64,000 nucleotides of DNA from WTFY01 sp026713925. GTDB taxonomy: Bacteria > Pseudomonadota > Gammaproteobacteria > UBA4575. The first letter of the stretch is position 1. Each line of letters starts with the position of its first letter. The stretch spans positions 1,931,580 through 1,995,579 of the forward strand of contig OY759361.1 in the NCBI GenBank assembly GCA_963662355.1, read 5' to 3'. The position numbers were made by a program, and so were the translations under genes. Of the stretch, positions 35,842 through 45,356 are shown one piece after another. Below the pieces are notes generated by a model. That model was not told the origin of the DNA. It made no database searches and was given only the letters and a program-made list of their open reading frames with translations.

Positions 35842-37146
35842 TCATGCCGCCCTGTTGCGGGAAGCCGGTTTGTCCAGCACACTGCACCCATGCTCGATGT
35901 AGTGGGCAAATTCATCCCGGTAGTGCCGGATGAAACTGCGCACCGGCATGGCCGCGGCATCCCCGAGCGCACAGATGGTCCTGCCTTCGATCTTGCGGGC
36001 TACGTCGTCGAGTTTCTCCAAGTCTTCCGGGTGGCCCTTGCCTTCTATGATGCGGCTGACCATCCGGTACAGCCAGCCGGTACCTTCCCGGCACGGCGTG
36101 CACTGACCACAGGACTCGGCAAAATAAAACCGCGAGATGCGCTGCAGAACCTTGACCATGTCCGTGGTGTCATCCATCACGATGACCGCACCCGACCCCA
36201 GCAGGGAACCAGCCTGGGCAATGGATTCGTAGTCCATTCTGGTATCCAGCATGACCTCCCCCGGCAGAACAGGTACGGAGGAGCCGCCGGGTATCACCGC
36301 CTTGAGCGTGTGCCCGGAACGCACCCCGCCTGCCAGTTCGAGCAGTTCCGAGAAAGGTGTACCAAGCGGGATTTCAAAATTGCCCGGACGGTTTACGTGT
36401 CCGGAAACCGAAAAACACTTCGTTCCCCCGCTTTTCTCCACACCCATGGCCATGAACCACTCTGCGCCGTTGCGCAGGATACTGGGGACCGAGGCAAAGG
36501 TTTCGGTATTGTTGATCGTGGTGGGCTTGCCGTACAGGCCCCTGCTGGCAGGAAACGGCGGCTTGAACCTCGGCAGGCCCTTTTTCCCTTCCAGCGACTC
36601 CAGCAGGGCGGTCTCCTCGCCACAGATGTAGGCCCCTGCACCCAGTGTATCGTGCAGATAGAAGGTAAAGTCCGTACCCAGTATGTTGTCACCCAGATAC
36701 CCTGCCGAGTAGGCCTCGTTCAAGGCATCCGCAAACCGCATGTACGGTTCATCCAGGAACTCGCCGCGCACATAGTTGTACCCTACGGACGCCCCCATTG
36801 CATAGGCTGCAATGGCCATGCCCTCGATTACTGCATGCGGGTTGTACCGCAGGATATCGCGGTCCTTGCAGGTGCCCGGCTCGGATTCGTCCGAATTGCA
36901 CACGACATAATTCTGCACACCCGTCTTGTGTGGCATGAAACTCCATTTCAGCCCGGTCGGGAACCCTGCCCCGCCGCGCCCTCTCAGACCGGATGCCTTG
37001 ACCTGCTCGATGATATCGGCAGGCGGAATATTATCCTGCAGGATTTTCTCCCAGGCGGAATACCCGCCGAGACGGATATAATTTTCCAGTGTCCAGGGCT
37101 GGTCAAACTGCAGGGTTTCAAAACAGACGTTGTTCAGTTGCACCAT
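35842..37146 (-). CDS. nuoF: NADH-quinone oxidoreductase subunit F
   Basis: 434 residues from the ATG at 37146. It holds the NADH site (GLRGRGGAGFPTGLKW), the FMN site (GAYICGEETALLESLEG) and the N3 cluster (ESCGQCTPCREGTGW). It is the NADH entry point of complex I. The start lies four bases past the nuoE stop; an in-frame TTG at 37179 would overlap nuoE. Confidence 0.97.
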   Translation of the reverse strand: MVQLNNVCFETLQFDQPWTLENYIRLGGYSAWEKILQDNIPPADIIEQVKASGLRGRGGAGFPTGLKWSFMPHKTGVQNYVVCNSDESEPGTCKDRDILRYNPHAVIEGMAIAAYAMGASVGYNYVRGEFLDEPYMRFADALNEAYSAGYLGDNILGTDFTFYLHDTLGAGAYICGEETALLESLEGKKGLPRFKPPFPASRGLYGKPTTINNTETFASVPSILRNGAEWFMAMGVEKSGGTKCFSVSGHVNRPGNFEIPLGTPFSELLELAGGVRSGHTLKAVIPGGSSVPVLPGEVMLDTRMDYESIAQAGSLLGSGAVIVMDDTTDMVKVLQRISRFYFAESCGQCTPCREGTGWLYRMVSRIIEGKGHPEDLEKLDDVARKIEGRTICALGDAAAMPVRSFIRHYRDEFAHYIEHGCSVLDKPASRNRAA

Positions 37147-37150
37147 CTTC

Positions 37151-37648
37151 TCAATCCAGACCTTCCAGAATCCTGTCAACTTGCTCGACCGTCAGATTCT
37201 CCTGATACACATGATTGACCTGCATCACGGGTGCGGCGCAGCATGCAGCCAGGCACTCCTCCTCCCTTTTCAGGAAAAACTTGCCGTCCGGGGTGCTTTC
37301 GCCCAGCCCGATGCCAAGCCTGCTTTTCAGATGTTCTACGATTTCGTCTGCCCCGCACAGCATGCAGGACAGGTTCGTGCACACCGACAGGGTATGCCTG
37401 CCGACCGGTTCAAGCTCAAACATGGAATAGAACGAGGCGACTTCATACACGGCAATGGCCGGCATTTCCAGATAGCGGGCCACCGCATCCATCTTCTCCA
37501 CCTGAAGGTATCCGTCCTCATGTTGCAGGGCACGCAGGGCGCCCAGTATTGCGGATTGTTTCTGGTCCACCGGGTAGCGCGCCAGCCAGGAATCGATCTC
37601 CCCGCGCACATATTCAGACAACACAGGCTGTGATGCGGGGTCTGTCAT
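37151..37648 (-). CDS. nuoE: NADH-quinone oxidoreductase subunit E
   Basis: 165 residues of thioredoxin-like ferredoxin fold. The 2Fe-2S (N1a) cysteines are in CTNLSCMLCG and ECLAACCAAPVMQVN. Its ATG overlaps the nuoD stop (ATGA), so the two are translationally coupled. Confidence 0.97.
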   Translation of the reverse strand: MTDPASQPVLSEYVRGEIDSWLARYPVDQKQSAILGALRALQHEDGYLQVEKMDAVARYLEMPAIAVYEVASFYSMFELEPVGRHTLSVCTNLSCMLCGADEIVEHLKSRLGIGLGESTPDGKFFLKREEECLAACCAAPVMQVNHVYQENLTVEQVDRILEGLD

Positions 37649-38898
37649 CGGTCTATTTCTCCAAACACGATGTCTTGGGACCCGATGATCGCCACGACAT
37701 CCGCCAGCATGTGTCCTCTTGACATTTCGTCCAGTGCCGCCAAATGGGCGAATCCGGGCGCACGGATTTTCAGGCGGTACGGCTTGTTGGCGCCGTCCGA
37801 CACCAGATAGATACCCAGTTCGCCCTTCGGGTGCTCAATAGCACAATAGACCTCGCCCTGCGGCAGGCAGTAGCCTTCCGTAAACAGCTTGAAATGATGG
37901 ATAAGTTCTTCCATGCCCATTTTCATCTGTTCGCGCTCGGGTGGCGCAATCTTGTGATTATCCGTCATCACGGGTCCGGGATGGGTACGCAACCAGTCCA
38001 CACATTGCCTGATGATCACATTCGACTGGCGCATTTCCTCGATGCGCACCAGGTAGCGGTCATAGCAGTCCCCGTTGACCCCTACCGGAATCTGGAAATC
38101 CAGGTGTCTATAGACTTCGTAGGGCTGCTTGCGGCGCAGGTCCCATTCGATGCCTGAACCGCGTAACATGGGGCCGGTAAAACCCAGCTGCAGCGCCCTC
38201 TCCGGACTCACGATGCCAATGTCAACGGTGCGCTGCTTCCAGATCCGGTTCTCGGTGAGCAGGGTTTCATACTCGTCCACACAGGACGGGAACCTGTGTG
38301 TAAAGTCTTCGATGAAATCCAGCAGCGAACCGGTGCGCGCCCGGTTCAGGTTTTCGACTTCCTTTTTGTCGTGCCAGCGCGACTCCACGTATTTTGGCAT
38401 TTCATCGGGCAAGTCACGATGCACCCCGCCTGGTCGGTAGTAGGTGGCATGCATGCGTGTGCCGGACACGGCCTCGTAGCAGTCCATCAGGTCCTCTCGC
38501 TCGCGAAAGGCATACAGGAACACGGTCATCGCACCGATATCCAGCGCATGCGCACCCAGCCACAGCAGATGATTGAGAATTCGGGTGATTTCATCGAACA
38601 TGACGCGGATGTACTGTGCCCGTACGGGCGCCTGGATTTCGGCCAGCTTTTCGATGGCCAGCACATAGGCATGCTCGTTACACATCATGGACACGTAGTC
38701 GAGCCGGTCCATGTAACCGATGCTGTGATTATACGGCTTGCTCTCGGCAAGCTTTTCTGTGGCGCGGTGCAGCAGGCCGATATGCGGGTCGGCATGCCGG
38801 ACCACCTCACCTTCCATTTCCAGGACCAGTCTCAGGACACCGTGTGCCGCGGGATGCTGCGGCCCGAAATTCATGGTGTAGTTGCGCAACTCAGGCAT
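37645..38898 (-). CDS. nuoD: NADH-quinone oxidoreductase subunit D
   Basis: 417 residues from the ATG at 38898, with AGGAAGA ahead. MNFGPQHPAAHGVLRLVLEM and HIGLLHRATEKL form the quinone-reducing cavity with NuoB. It is separate from nuoC, unlike the fused nuoCD of E. coli, and overlaps the nuoC end by eight bases. Confidence 0.97.
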   Translation of the reverse strand: MPELRNYTMNFGPQHPAAHGVLRLVLEMEGEVVRHADPHIGLLHRATEKLAESKPYNHSIGYMDRLDYVSMMCNEHAYVLAIEKLAEIQAPVRAQYIRVMFDEITRILNHLLWLGAHALDIGAMTVFLYAFREREDLMDCYEAVSGTRMHATYYRPGGVHRDLPDEMPKYVESRWHDKKEVENLNRARTGSLLDFIEDFTHRFPSCVDEYETLLTENRIWKQRTVDIGIVSPERALQLGFTGPMLRGSGIEWDLRRKQPYEVYRHLDFQIPVGVNGDCYDRYLVRIEEMRQSNVIIRQCVDWLRTHPGPVMTDNHKIAPPEREQMKMGMEELIHHFKLFTEGYCLPQGEVYCAIEHPKGELGIYLVSDGANKPYRLKIRAPGFAHLAALDEMSRGHMLADVVAIIGSQDIVFGEIDR

Positions 38899-39610
38899 CG
38901 TCTTCTTCCTGTTCAGCGGATTCAAACCGATAATCGTCCCGGATCACCTTGGGCACACTGATTCTCGGCTCAATGGAAACCGGCTGGTAGATGACGCGTT
39001 TTTGCTGCGGGTCGTAGCGCACCTCGACATGACCCACCAGGGGAAAGTCCTTGCGGAACGGATATCCGGTGAACCCGTAGTCGGTAAGCAGGCGGCGCAA
39101 GTCGGGATGACCCTCAAAAATGATCCCGTAGAGGTCAAAGGCTTCCCGTTCGTACCAGTTTGCCGAGGACCATATGTCGCACATGGAGGGCAACATGGGC
39201 AGGGTATTGTCTTCGCAGAATGCCTTGATGCGCAGCCGCTGGTTTCCGGATACGGAAAGCAGATGGTAGACGACCGCAAAGCGGGGCTCTTCCAGGGCCC
39301 TGGCCGGCGGTATATCCTCGAAAGTAAAGCGCCCGAAAGAGGCCTTCTGTGCACCGCGGCTGAATCCTGACGAGGTCGCCGATTCCGTGTTCCATTCACC
39401 CACCCCGAATTCCAGATAGTCAATTCCGGAGAGGTCGACAAGCTGTTCAAACCCGAAACCGGACGTGTCATGAAGCTGCGACATGACACCAGTGAGATCC
39501 TGTGCACTCACGGTCAGCGTGATTTCCCCGTGATCAATATCCAAGGCCTGCAGCCGTGAGGTAAAGGCGCGCTGCAGGTCAGTGCCGAATTGACGGATGC
39601 GGTCCTCCAT
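38891..39610 (-). CDS. nuoC: NADH-quinone oxidoreductase subunit C
   Basis: 239 residues from the ATG at 39610 (MEDRIRQFGTDL). The hallmark NWYEREAFDLYGIIFEGHPDLRRLL is present, followed by YPFRKDFPL. It is a peripheral-arm subunit. The open frame runs further up to 39817 but there overlaps nuoB and has no family likeness. Confidence 0.96.
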   Translation of the reverse strand: MEDRIRQFGTDLQRAFTSRLQALDIDHGEITLTVSAQDLTGVMSQLHDTSGFGFEQLVDLSGIDYLEFGVGEWNTESATSSGFSRGAQKASFGRFTFEDIPPARALEEPRFAVVYHLLSVSGNQRLRIKAFCEDNTLPMLPSMCDIWSSANWYEREAFDLYGIIFEGHPDLRRLLTDYGFTGYPFRKDFPLVGHVEVRYDPQQKRVIYQPVSIEPRISVPKVIRDDYRFESAEQEEDDA

Positions 39611-39621
39611 GATGGCCGGGC

Positions 39622-40098
39622 CTAACGGGCAATGGTGCTGGTCTGGCGGATCTTGTTCTGCAACTGAAGAATGCCGTACAGCAGTGCTTCCGCGGTGGGT
39701 GGGCAACCCGGAACGTAGACATCGACCGGTACAATCCGGTCGCATCCCCTGACTACGGAATAGGAATAATGATAGTAGCCTCCGCCATTCGCGCATGACC
39801 CCATGGATATCACCCATTTCGGCTCTGCCATCTGGTCATACACCTTGCGCAGCGCCGGGGCCATCTTGTTTACCAAGGTTCCTGCCACGATCATGACATC
39901 CGACTGCCTCGGACTGGGCCGGAACATGACACCGAAACGATCCAGGTCATACCGTGCAGCACCTGCATGCATCATTTCCACAGCACAGCAGGCCAGTCCA
40001 AAGGTTACCGGCCACAGGGAGCCGGTCCTCGCCCAGTTGATGAGGTCGTCCAGCCGGGTCGTGACAAACCCCTGTTCGAGATACCCTTCTATTCCCAT
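39622..40098 (-). CDS. nuoB: NADH-quinone oxidoreductase subunit B
   Basis: 158 residues that bind the last cluster N2. Ligand motifs FGLACCAVEMM, MGSCANGGGYYHYSY and YVPGCPPTAEALLYG are all intact. It passes electrons to quinone together with NuoD. Confidence 0.98.
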   Translation of the reverse strand: MGIEGYLEQGFVTTRLDDLINWARTGSLWPVTFGLACCAVEMMHAGAARYDLDRFGVMFRPSPRQSDVMIVAGTLVNKMAPALRKVYDQMAEPKWVISMGSCANGGGYYHYSYSVVRGCDRIVPVDVYVPGCPPTAEALLYGILQLQNKIRQTSTIAR

Positions 40099-40173
40099 GA
40101 GATGCTTATACCCCTATACCGGACTCCCGTAACTGTTTCTATCGCCCATGCTCCACACACCTCCGGCACCGCC

Positions 40174-40530
40174 TCAATCCCAGTCCAGGGCCCCTTTTTT
40201 CCACTCATAGACAAATCCTACGGTAAGCACAACAAGGAATACCGCCATGGCAATAAAGCCTACAAGCCCGACTTCACGGATGGCCACCGCCCAGGGAAAC
40301 AGGAAGGCAATCTCCAGGTCAAATATGATGAACAGGATGGCCACCAGGTAATACCGCACATCAAACTGCATCCTGGCATCCTCAAAGGCCTCAAATCCGC
40401 ATTCATAGGGTGAGTCTTTCGCATCATCCCGGGTGCGGGGACCGAGTACCATCCCCATTGCCGTCGGAACCAGTGCCATGATGGCAGCCAGCACAATAAA
40501 TATGAGAACAGGGAGATAGTTTTCGAGCAT
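40174..40530 (-). CDS. nuoA: NADH-quinone oxidoreductase subunit A
   Basis: 118 residues from the ATG at 40530, three transmembrane helices. YECGFEAFEDARMQFDVRYYL and FLIIFDLE-type second-helix sequence (LFIIFDLEIAFLFPWA) define NuoA. First gene of the operon. The order A to N is complete in this window. Confidence 0.96.
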   Translation of the reverse strand: MLENYLPVLIFIVLAAIMALVPTAMGMVLGPRTRDDAKDSPYECGFEAFEDARMQFDVRYYLVAILFIIFDLEIAFLFPWAVAIREVGLVGFIAMAVFLVVLTVGFVYEWKKGALDWD

Positions 40531-41214
40531 TACCAAATGTTCCCCTATTTCAATGGTCCGCAGTATCCGGATTCATCATACGCCCGCGTGCACGAGCATT
40601 CCCGGACAGGGTGCAATGTACCATTGTATCTGAATTCGAACGCCAGGGAGCCCCATATCTTCGCGCACACCACACTTTGGACACTGCCGGGAACCGGACC
40701 CAAACCCATATGCTACTGTTTTTCATGTATGAATAGACTTCGTTTTCAATCGTATTTAATTATGCGGGCATAAGTAGAGAGGGACCTATGTAGCAAGATC
40801 ACAAGCACTGAAAAAGTATCACTTCCTGTCCCGTCACCACTTCTGGCCCAGTTCCTCATTAGTAGGCTCTTGGTTTCGCTTCTGCGCCATGCAGTTCCCG
40901 GGGCCTGCTGTGCCGGCCAAGGCATAGTCCCTGCACGTCAGAAATAGGAATTGCCGGACCGGCACAATTCCCGGCACCATTGAACCCCAGTACGGGACAA
41001 CATCCCGTATAAATCCAGCTGGACACCAGTCCAGAAGCGCCTGCCTGTACGGGCGCGAAAGTGAAGGGGCCTCGTGCAATACCGGAGTACGCACCAGCGT
41101 GCAACCGACCAGTACCTCAAGCCCCAAACAGACCTGATGAACCGGACCCGCCTTGGGCGGACAGGCAGTCTGTATGCTATCATGGGGTATCGAACAACAA
41201 CCTCGAGCAGCCCT
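40531..41214. other. gene-free stretch between nuoA and the haemoglobin gene, with hairpins
   Basis: No plausible gene on either strand. It should hold the nuo promoter, but I see no strong -35/-10 pair. Three compact inverted repeats lie close together: TGCCGG-A-CCGGCA at 40952-40964, TACGGGA-CAACA-TCCCGTA at 40991-41009, and CTGGAC-ACCA-GTCCAG at 41019-41034. Confidence 0.6.
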
Positions 41215-41583
41215 ATGAACCCCACATTATTTGAGAAGATCGGAGGACAGGAAACTGTAGAGAAGGCCTCTCATTTCCTGTATGTCCACATATTGCAGGA
41301 TGAACATATCAAGCATTTTTTTGAAGGTATCGATATCGAGAAACAGCAACGCAAAATGAGTGCCTTTCTGACCTACATATTTGGTGGGCCATCCCTTTAC
41401 ATCGGCAAGGACATGCGTCGCGCGCACAAAAATGCTGTTGGAGACGGTCTGGGCGACAGTCATGTCGATTCCATGATGGAGTGCGTGAGAAAAGCGTTGT
41501 CCGATGTGCAGGTTGATGAGGAATCCATTGAAGAAGTGATCAAGACCATCGAAACGCATCGTGACGATGTACTGGGTAGGTGA
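41215..41583 (+). CDS. glbN: group 1 truncated haemoglobin
   Basis: 122 residues from the ATG at 41215 (MNPTLFEKIGGQ), the usual size for a 2-on-2 globin. TLFEKIGGQETVEK opens helix A-B, FLTYIFGGPSLYIG matches the CD-E turn with the GG pair, and MRRAHKNAV contains the haem-ligand His. Such globins bind O2 or NO. The 47 codons upstream in the same frame are not conserved. The sequence does not show which function it has here. Confidence 0.9.
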   Translation: MNPTLFEKIGGQETVEKASHFLYVHILQDEHIKHFFEGIDIEKQQRKMSAFLTYIFGGPSLYIGKDMRRAHKNAVGDGLGDSHVDSMMECVRKALSDVQVDEESIEEVIKTIETHRDDVLGR

Positions 41584-41818
41584 TCCGGAAAATTAACCGC
41601 TGAGCGTTTAAGCGTATAGGGTGCTGCCCAAGCGCTCATGTCCTGAGCTATGACAGGACAAAATAATCGGGGCTTTGCGACGCATGTACCCTGCAGATAT
41701 TCACCTACGCCGTTTCACAGCACGTGCACGTTCGGGCGAGCCGCTGCAAGAACCGGACATTCCTGCCAGGCTGTTTGCTATGAACCATTGAATCAGTGGT
41801 GCTTCAAGTAGGTACACC

Positions 41819-43003
41819 ATGCGAAAACTTGTCATCGGCCTTCTTGCTCTGTTTCGACGGATTTCTCTTTTCATCTGGAAGATACGTGGCAAGACGGAAG
41901 ATGATGCGGCTGCACAGCGGGTAGTCAGTGGAGTGTCCTGGAGTGAGTTCTGCGATTCGCTTAAAGCCGCAGGCGCCGCATTGCAGTTTCCCGGTGCGCC
42001 GCGAGACCCGTTCAGTCAGGCAGAAGGCTATCGATATCTGAGCCGCATCACCCGTGCAGGCCTGATGGCATTCATTGAACACGCCGATGCGAAGGCACCT
42101 GTACTGCACCGCGTGGTCAACGAGTTCACCAAACTCGGAGCAGACAACCCTGATAATTTCTATCAGACGGCCGCGCTGGACGGGAACTGTGAATACAGGA
42201 TCATCGGGCGGCGCAACTCCATCGCGTACCTGAGTTTTGGCACCCAGTCCGGCAATTACGGGCAAGGCAGCGGTTTGCCTCCCACCGGTCACATAGAATC
42301 CGACCAGATAGAAATGGACGAGGACGGATCTTTCGAACTGGTGCTCAGCCGTCGTCCGCAAGCCAGGAACTGGCTCCCCATGAAACCTGAAACAGGAACC
42401 CTGGTAGTGCGCCAGACTTTCCTTGACCGGGAATCGGAGATTCCCGCCGAACTGCACATCGAACGCATCAACTGCCCCGAGGATGAGCGCCGCCCCGCTC
42501 CACTCACCCCAAGACAGTTTGACGAAGGATTACAGAAAGCGAGTGCTTTGGTGGCAGGTGCACCATTACTGTTCGCCAAATGGGCGCGTGATTTCCAGAA
42601 ACACAGCAACGAACTGCCCATGTTCGATCCGGACGTATCACTGAATGCCGGAGGAGATCCCAACATCGCCTACTACCACAGCCACTGGGCGGTTGCACGT
42701 AACGAGGCTCTGCTGATAGAGGTCATGCCTCCGGAATGCGAATACTGGAACTTCCAGTTGAACAATTACTGGATGGAATCCCTGGACTATCTCCATCACA
42801 GGATCCACACCAACAAACATCTGGCCCAGTACGAAGACGACCATTCCGTGCGACTGATCGTGGCGCATGAAAATCCCGGCCATCCTAACTGGATCGAAAC
42901 AGCCGGGCACTTCTTCGGCACCATGTGTTTTCGATGGGTACGGGCCACAGAACACCCCCAGCCCCGGACTCGACTGGTCAAGTTAAGCAGCCTGCAGAAT
43001 TAG
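41819..43003 (+). CDS. DUF1214-domain protein
   Basis: 394 residues. The N-terminal 25 residues are hydrophobic and basic, resembling a signal anchor. The C-terminal third (WNFQLNNYWMESLDY, then RLIVAHENPGHPNWIETAGH) matches the DUF1214 domain, of unknown function and often paired with DUF1254, which is absent here. It is the first of five co-directional genes spaced or overlapping closely to 46833. The family offers no reaction. Confidence 0.75.
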   Translation: MRKLVIGLLALFRRISLFIWKIRGKTEDDAAAQRVVSGVSWSEFCDSLKAAGAALQFPGAPRDPFSQAEGYRYLSRITRAGLMAFIEHADAKAPVLHRVVNEFTKLGADNPDNFYQTAALDGNCEYRIIGRRNSIAYLSFGTQSGNYGQGSGLPPTGHIESDQIEMDEDGSFELVLSRRPQARNWLPMKPETGTLVVRQTFLDRESEIPAELHIERINCPEDERRPAPLTPRQFDEGLQKASALVAGAPLLFAKWARDFQKHSNELPMFDPDVSLNAGGDPNIAYYHSHWAVARNEALLIEVMPPECEYWNFQLNNYWMESLDYLHHRIHTNKHLAQYEDDHSVRLIVAHENPGHPNWIETAGHFFGTMCFRWVRATEHPQPRTRLVKLSSLQN

Positions 43004-43022
43004 CGGGAACACGGGAATTGCC

Positions 43023-44282
43023 ATGACCAAACGGGGCTTTGTAACGTCCACGGACTACAAAAACCCCTACCGTCCGCTTCCGGTCCGGGCGTTTAATTTC
43101 ATCGGCAGAACACGCAGGAACCTCGGACGGCCAGGCTCCCTGGCAATCGAGGCACTTGTTGACGAGGCCAGACGAAAAGCCCGGCTCACAGACCTTGGCA
43201 ATGATGGACATTTGCATGCCCTGGAAATGCTGGTCCGGTCAATCAATGACGAGGCCGAACTGACAGCAACAGGCAGGCTGATACAAAAATCCCGACTCAC
43301 CCGTGCGCTGGTTCATCGCTTGCGCATCGAGGAACTGCTCAGGAGGCATCCGGAAATCCATGACATCGACCTCGGTACGATCATCATGATTACCGGATTG
43401 CAGCGCACCGGAACCACCATCATGCATCGCCTGCTGAATTCCAATCCGGATATCCGGGGTGTGTCCGGTGTGGAGGCGCTGGAGCCTGTCCCGGCAGGCA
43501 ATGTGGAGGCACACGGGACACGCGCCTCGAAACTGCGTGCTATGCTCGCACAGCGCACGATTTCCTACCTGTCACCCCAGTTCATGGCGGTCCATCCGGT
43601 CGACCCCAATGAGCCTGAAGAGGATGTCATGCTGCTTGACCTGAATTTCATGAGTCAGGCACCCGAGGCCACCATGCATGTACCGACGTACTCCCGCTGG
43701 CTGGAGGAACAGGATCATACGCAGACCTACGAATACTTTCGCAAGATCCTGCAGGTTCTGTGCTGGCAACACCCCGGCAGGTGCTGGGTGCTGAAGACGC
43801 CGCACCACATGGAATATCTCAACGTGTTTCTGAAAGTCTTTCCCGGGGCAACGGTCGTGCAGACCCATCGGGATCCGCGAAAAGCATTACCATCTTTTTG
43901 CAGCATGGTTGCGCACGGCCGTGCAATCTTCAGCGATCACGTGGACCCGAAGGAAATTGCCAGGCATTGGTGCAGAAAGACGCACAGGATGGTTGAATTG
44001 ACCCTGCAGACCCGGGCCGAAGCAAATCCCGGTCGATTTGTCGATGTATCGTACTACGACCTGATCAAGGACCCCATGACCCAGCTTCACCGAATCCACG
44101 GCCAGGCGGGGATCAATTTTGGTAGCGAGGCCATGCGAAAAGCCGAACAGTACACGAACGCACATCCACAAAACCGTTTCGGCAAACACGCCTACCGGTT
44201 GGGCGATTTCGGGCTGAATGAGGACATGATCGAAGAATACTTTTCCGGTTACCGGGAGAAACATGCCATCCCGTTCGAATAA
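43023..44282 (+). CDS. sulfotransferase family protein
   Basis: 419 residues. The 5'-phosphosulfate loop ITGLQRTGTTIMHRLL and a 3'-phosphate segment VVQTHRDPRKALPSFCSM are the two PAPS-binding motifs of the Sulfotransfer_3 group, with HRYLEEQDHTQTY-like middle region (SRWLEEQDHTQTYEYF). It would transfer sulfate from PAPS to a hydroxyl group. It lies 19 bp after the DUF1214 gene. Acceptor unknown; the adjacent short-chain dehydrogenases hint at an alcohol or ketone lipid or steroid-like substrate, which is inference only. Confidence 0.85.
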   Translation: MTKRGFVTSTDYKNPYRPLPVRAFNFIGRTRRNLGRPGSLAIEALVDEARRKARLTDLGNDGHLHALEMLVRSINDEAELTATGRLIQKSRLTRALVHRLRIEELLRRHPEIHDIDLGTIIMITGLQRTGTTIMHRLLNSNPDIRGVSGVEALEPVPAGNVEAHGTRASKLRAMLAQRTISYLSPQFMAVHPVDPNEPEEDVMLLDLNFMSQAPEATMHVPTYSRWLEEQDHTQTYEYFRKILQVLCWQHPGRCWVLKTPHHMEYLNVFLKVFPGATVVQTHRDPRKALPSFCSMVAHGRAIFSDHVDPKEIARHWCRKTHRMVELTLQTRAEANPGRFVDVSYYDLIKDPMTQLHRIHGQAGINFGSEAMRKAEQYTNAHPQNRFGKHAYRLGDFGLNEDMIEEYFSGYREKHAIPFE

Positions 44283-44335
44283 TCCGGTTACATACAGGCA
44301 CACGAAATCCAAGAATCAAGCGAAGGACACCCGGC

Positions 44336-45343
44336 ATGGCTCGTAAATCCAAACAGATCGGTGATGGCACCTTCATCAACGCCACACTCCGTGCAATCTG
44401 GGATATCCGCCGGCCGAAGACGGCGGAAGTCAGCCCGGTTGCGAATGACGTGCGTGTTGATGGCAAGACCTGCCTGGTTACCGGAGCCAACAGCGGCCTG
44501 GGCAAGGCTGCCGCGGTCGAGCTTGCAAGGCGCGGTGCGAACATGATCCTGGCCTGCCGGCCCGGGCGTGATGAGGCCTGTGATGAAATCCGGCGGCTGT
44601 CCGGCTCCAGGACCGTGGAGCTGATGGAAGTGGATCTTGCCGACCTCAACTCCGTGCATCACTTCTGCGACCTCATGGACCAGCGCAACCTGCACCTCGA
44701 CATCGCGCTCATGAATGCCGGCCTGATGCCTGCCAGGTCAAGAAAGACACCACAGGGATACGAGATGATGTTTGCGGTTCATTTCCTGTCTACACGGGTG
44801 ATGATCGACCGATGGCTGCAAGACCGGGTGATCCAGCCTTCCAGCCAGCCCGGCGACACCCCGCGTATCGTACTCATCGCCTCCGAATCGCACCGCTCCT
44901 CCCATACCATTGACTTCGATCACCTCGGTGCATACACCGAATACGGGATGAATGAAAGCCTGAAACACTACGGCCTCAGCAAGCTCACCCTGCTGACGTT
45001 TGCGACCGAGCTTTCCCGGCGCCTGAACCCAGGTGACGATGTTCAGGTCGCGGTGCATGCAATGTGCCCCGGAGGGGTGGCCACGAACATTTCCAGAGAC
45101 ACACCGGCGTTTCTCAAACCACTGGTCAACTCGTTTTTCGGGCACTTCTTCCAGTCTCCCGAAGAGGCAGTCCGCCCTGCAATCTACCTGTGCTGCGCAG
45201 AAGCTGCCGGGCAAACTACGGGTATGTACCTGCACATGATGCAACGCAAGGCTGTCTCCGCTACCGCATCGAATCTTGAAAACGGAACCCGACTGTGGGA
45301 AACCAGCGAACCCCTGATTGCAAGATCGCGGGAATCGCTCTGA
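44336..45343 (+). CDS. short-chain dehydrogenase/reductase (retinol dehydrogenase/WWOX-like)
   Basis: 335 residues. The Rossmann motif TGANSGLGKAAAVELARRGA, the NAG motif in ALMNAGLMPA, and the catalytic Tyr/Lys in HYGLSKLTLL are all present. It is an NAD(P)-dependent oxidoreductase of the classical or extended retinol dehydrogenase type. It is 53 bp past the sulfotransferase and 13 bp ahead of a second SDR gene. Substrate not known. Confidence 0.9.
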   Translation: MARKSKQIGDGTFINATLRAIWDIRRPKTAEVSPVANDVRVDGKTCLVTGANSGLGKAAAVELARRGANMILACRPGRDEACDEIRRLSGSRTVELMEVDLADLNSVHHFCDLMDQRNLHLDIALMNAGLMPARSRKTPQGYEMMFAVHFLSTRVMIDRWLQDRVIQPSSQPGDTPRIVLIASESHRSSHTIDFDHLGAYTEYGMNESLKHYGLSKLTLLTFATELSRRLNPGDDVQVAVHAMCPGGVATNISRDTPAFLKPLVNSFFGHFFQSPEEAVRPAIYLCCAEAAGQTTGMYLHMMQRKAVSATASNLENGTRLWETSEPLIARSRESL

Positions 45344-45356
45344 CTGCTATCCGAAC

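Noticed and set aside
35587..37218. 543-codon open frame antisense to nuoF
   Set aside because: The opposite strand encodes NuoF with all its cofactor motifs. The antisense translation has no family likeness.
39611..39817. Longer start of nuoC
   Set aside because: The extra part overlaps nuoB on the same strand in another frame and has no likeness to NuoC.
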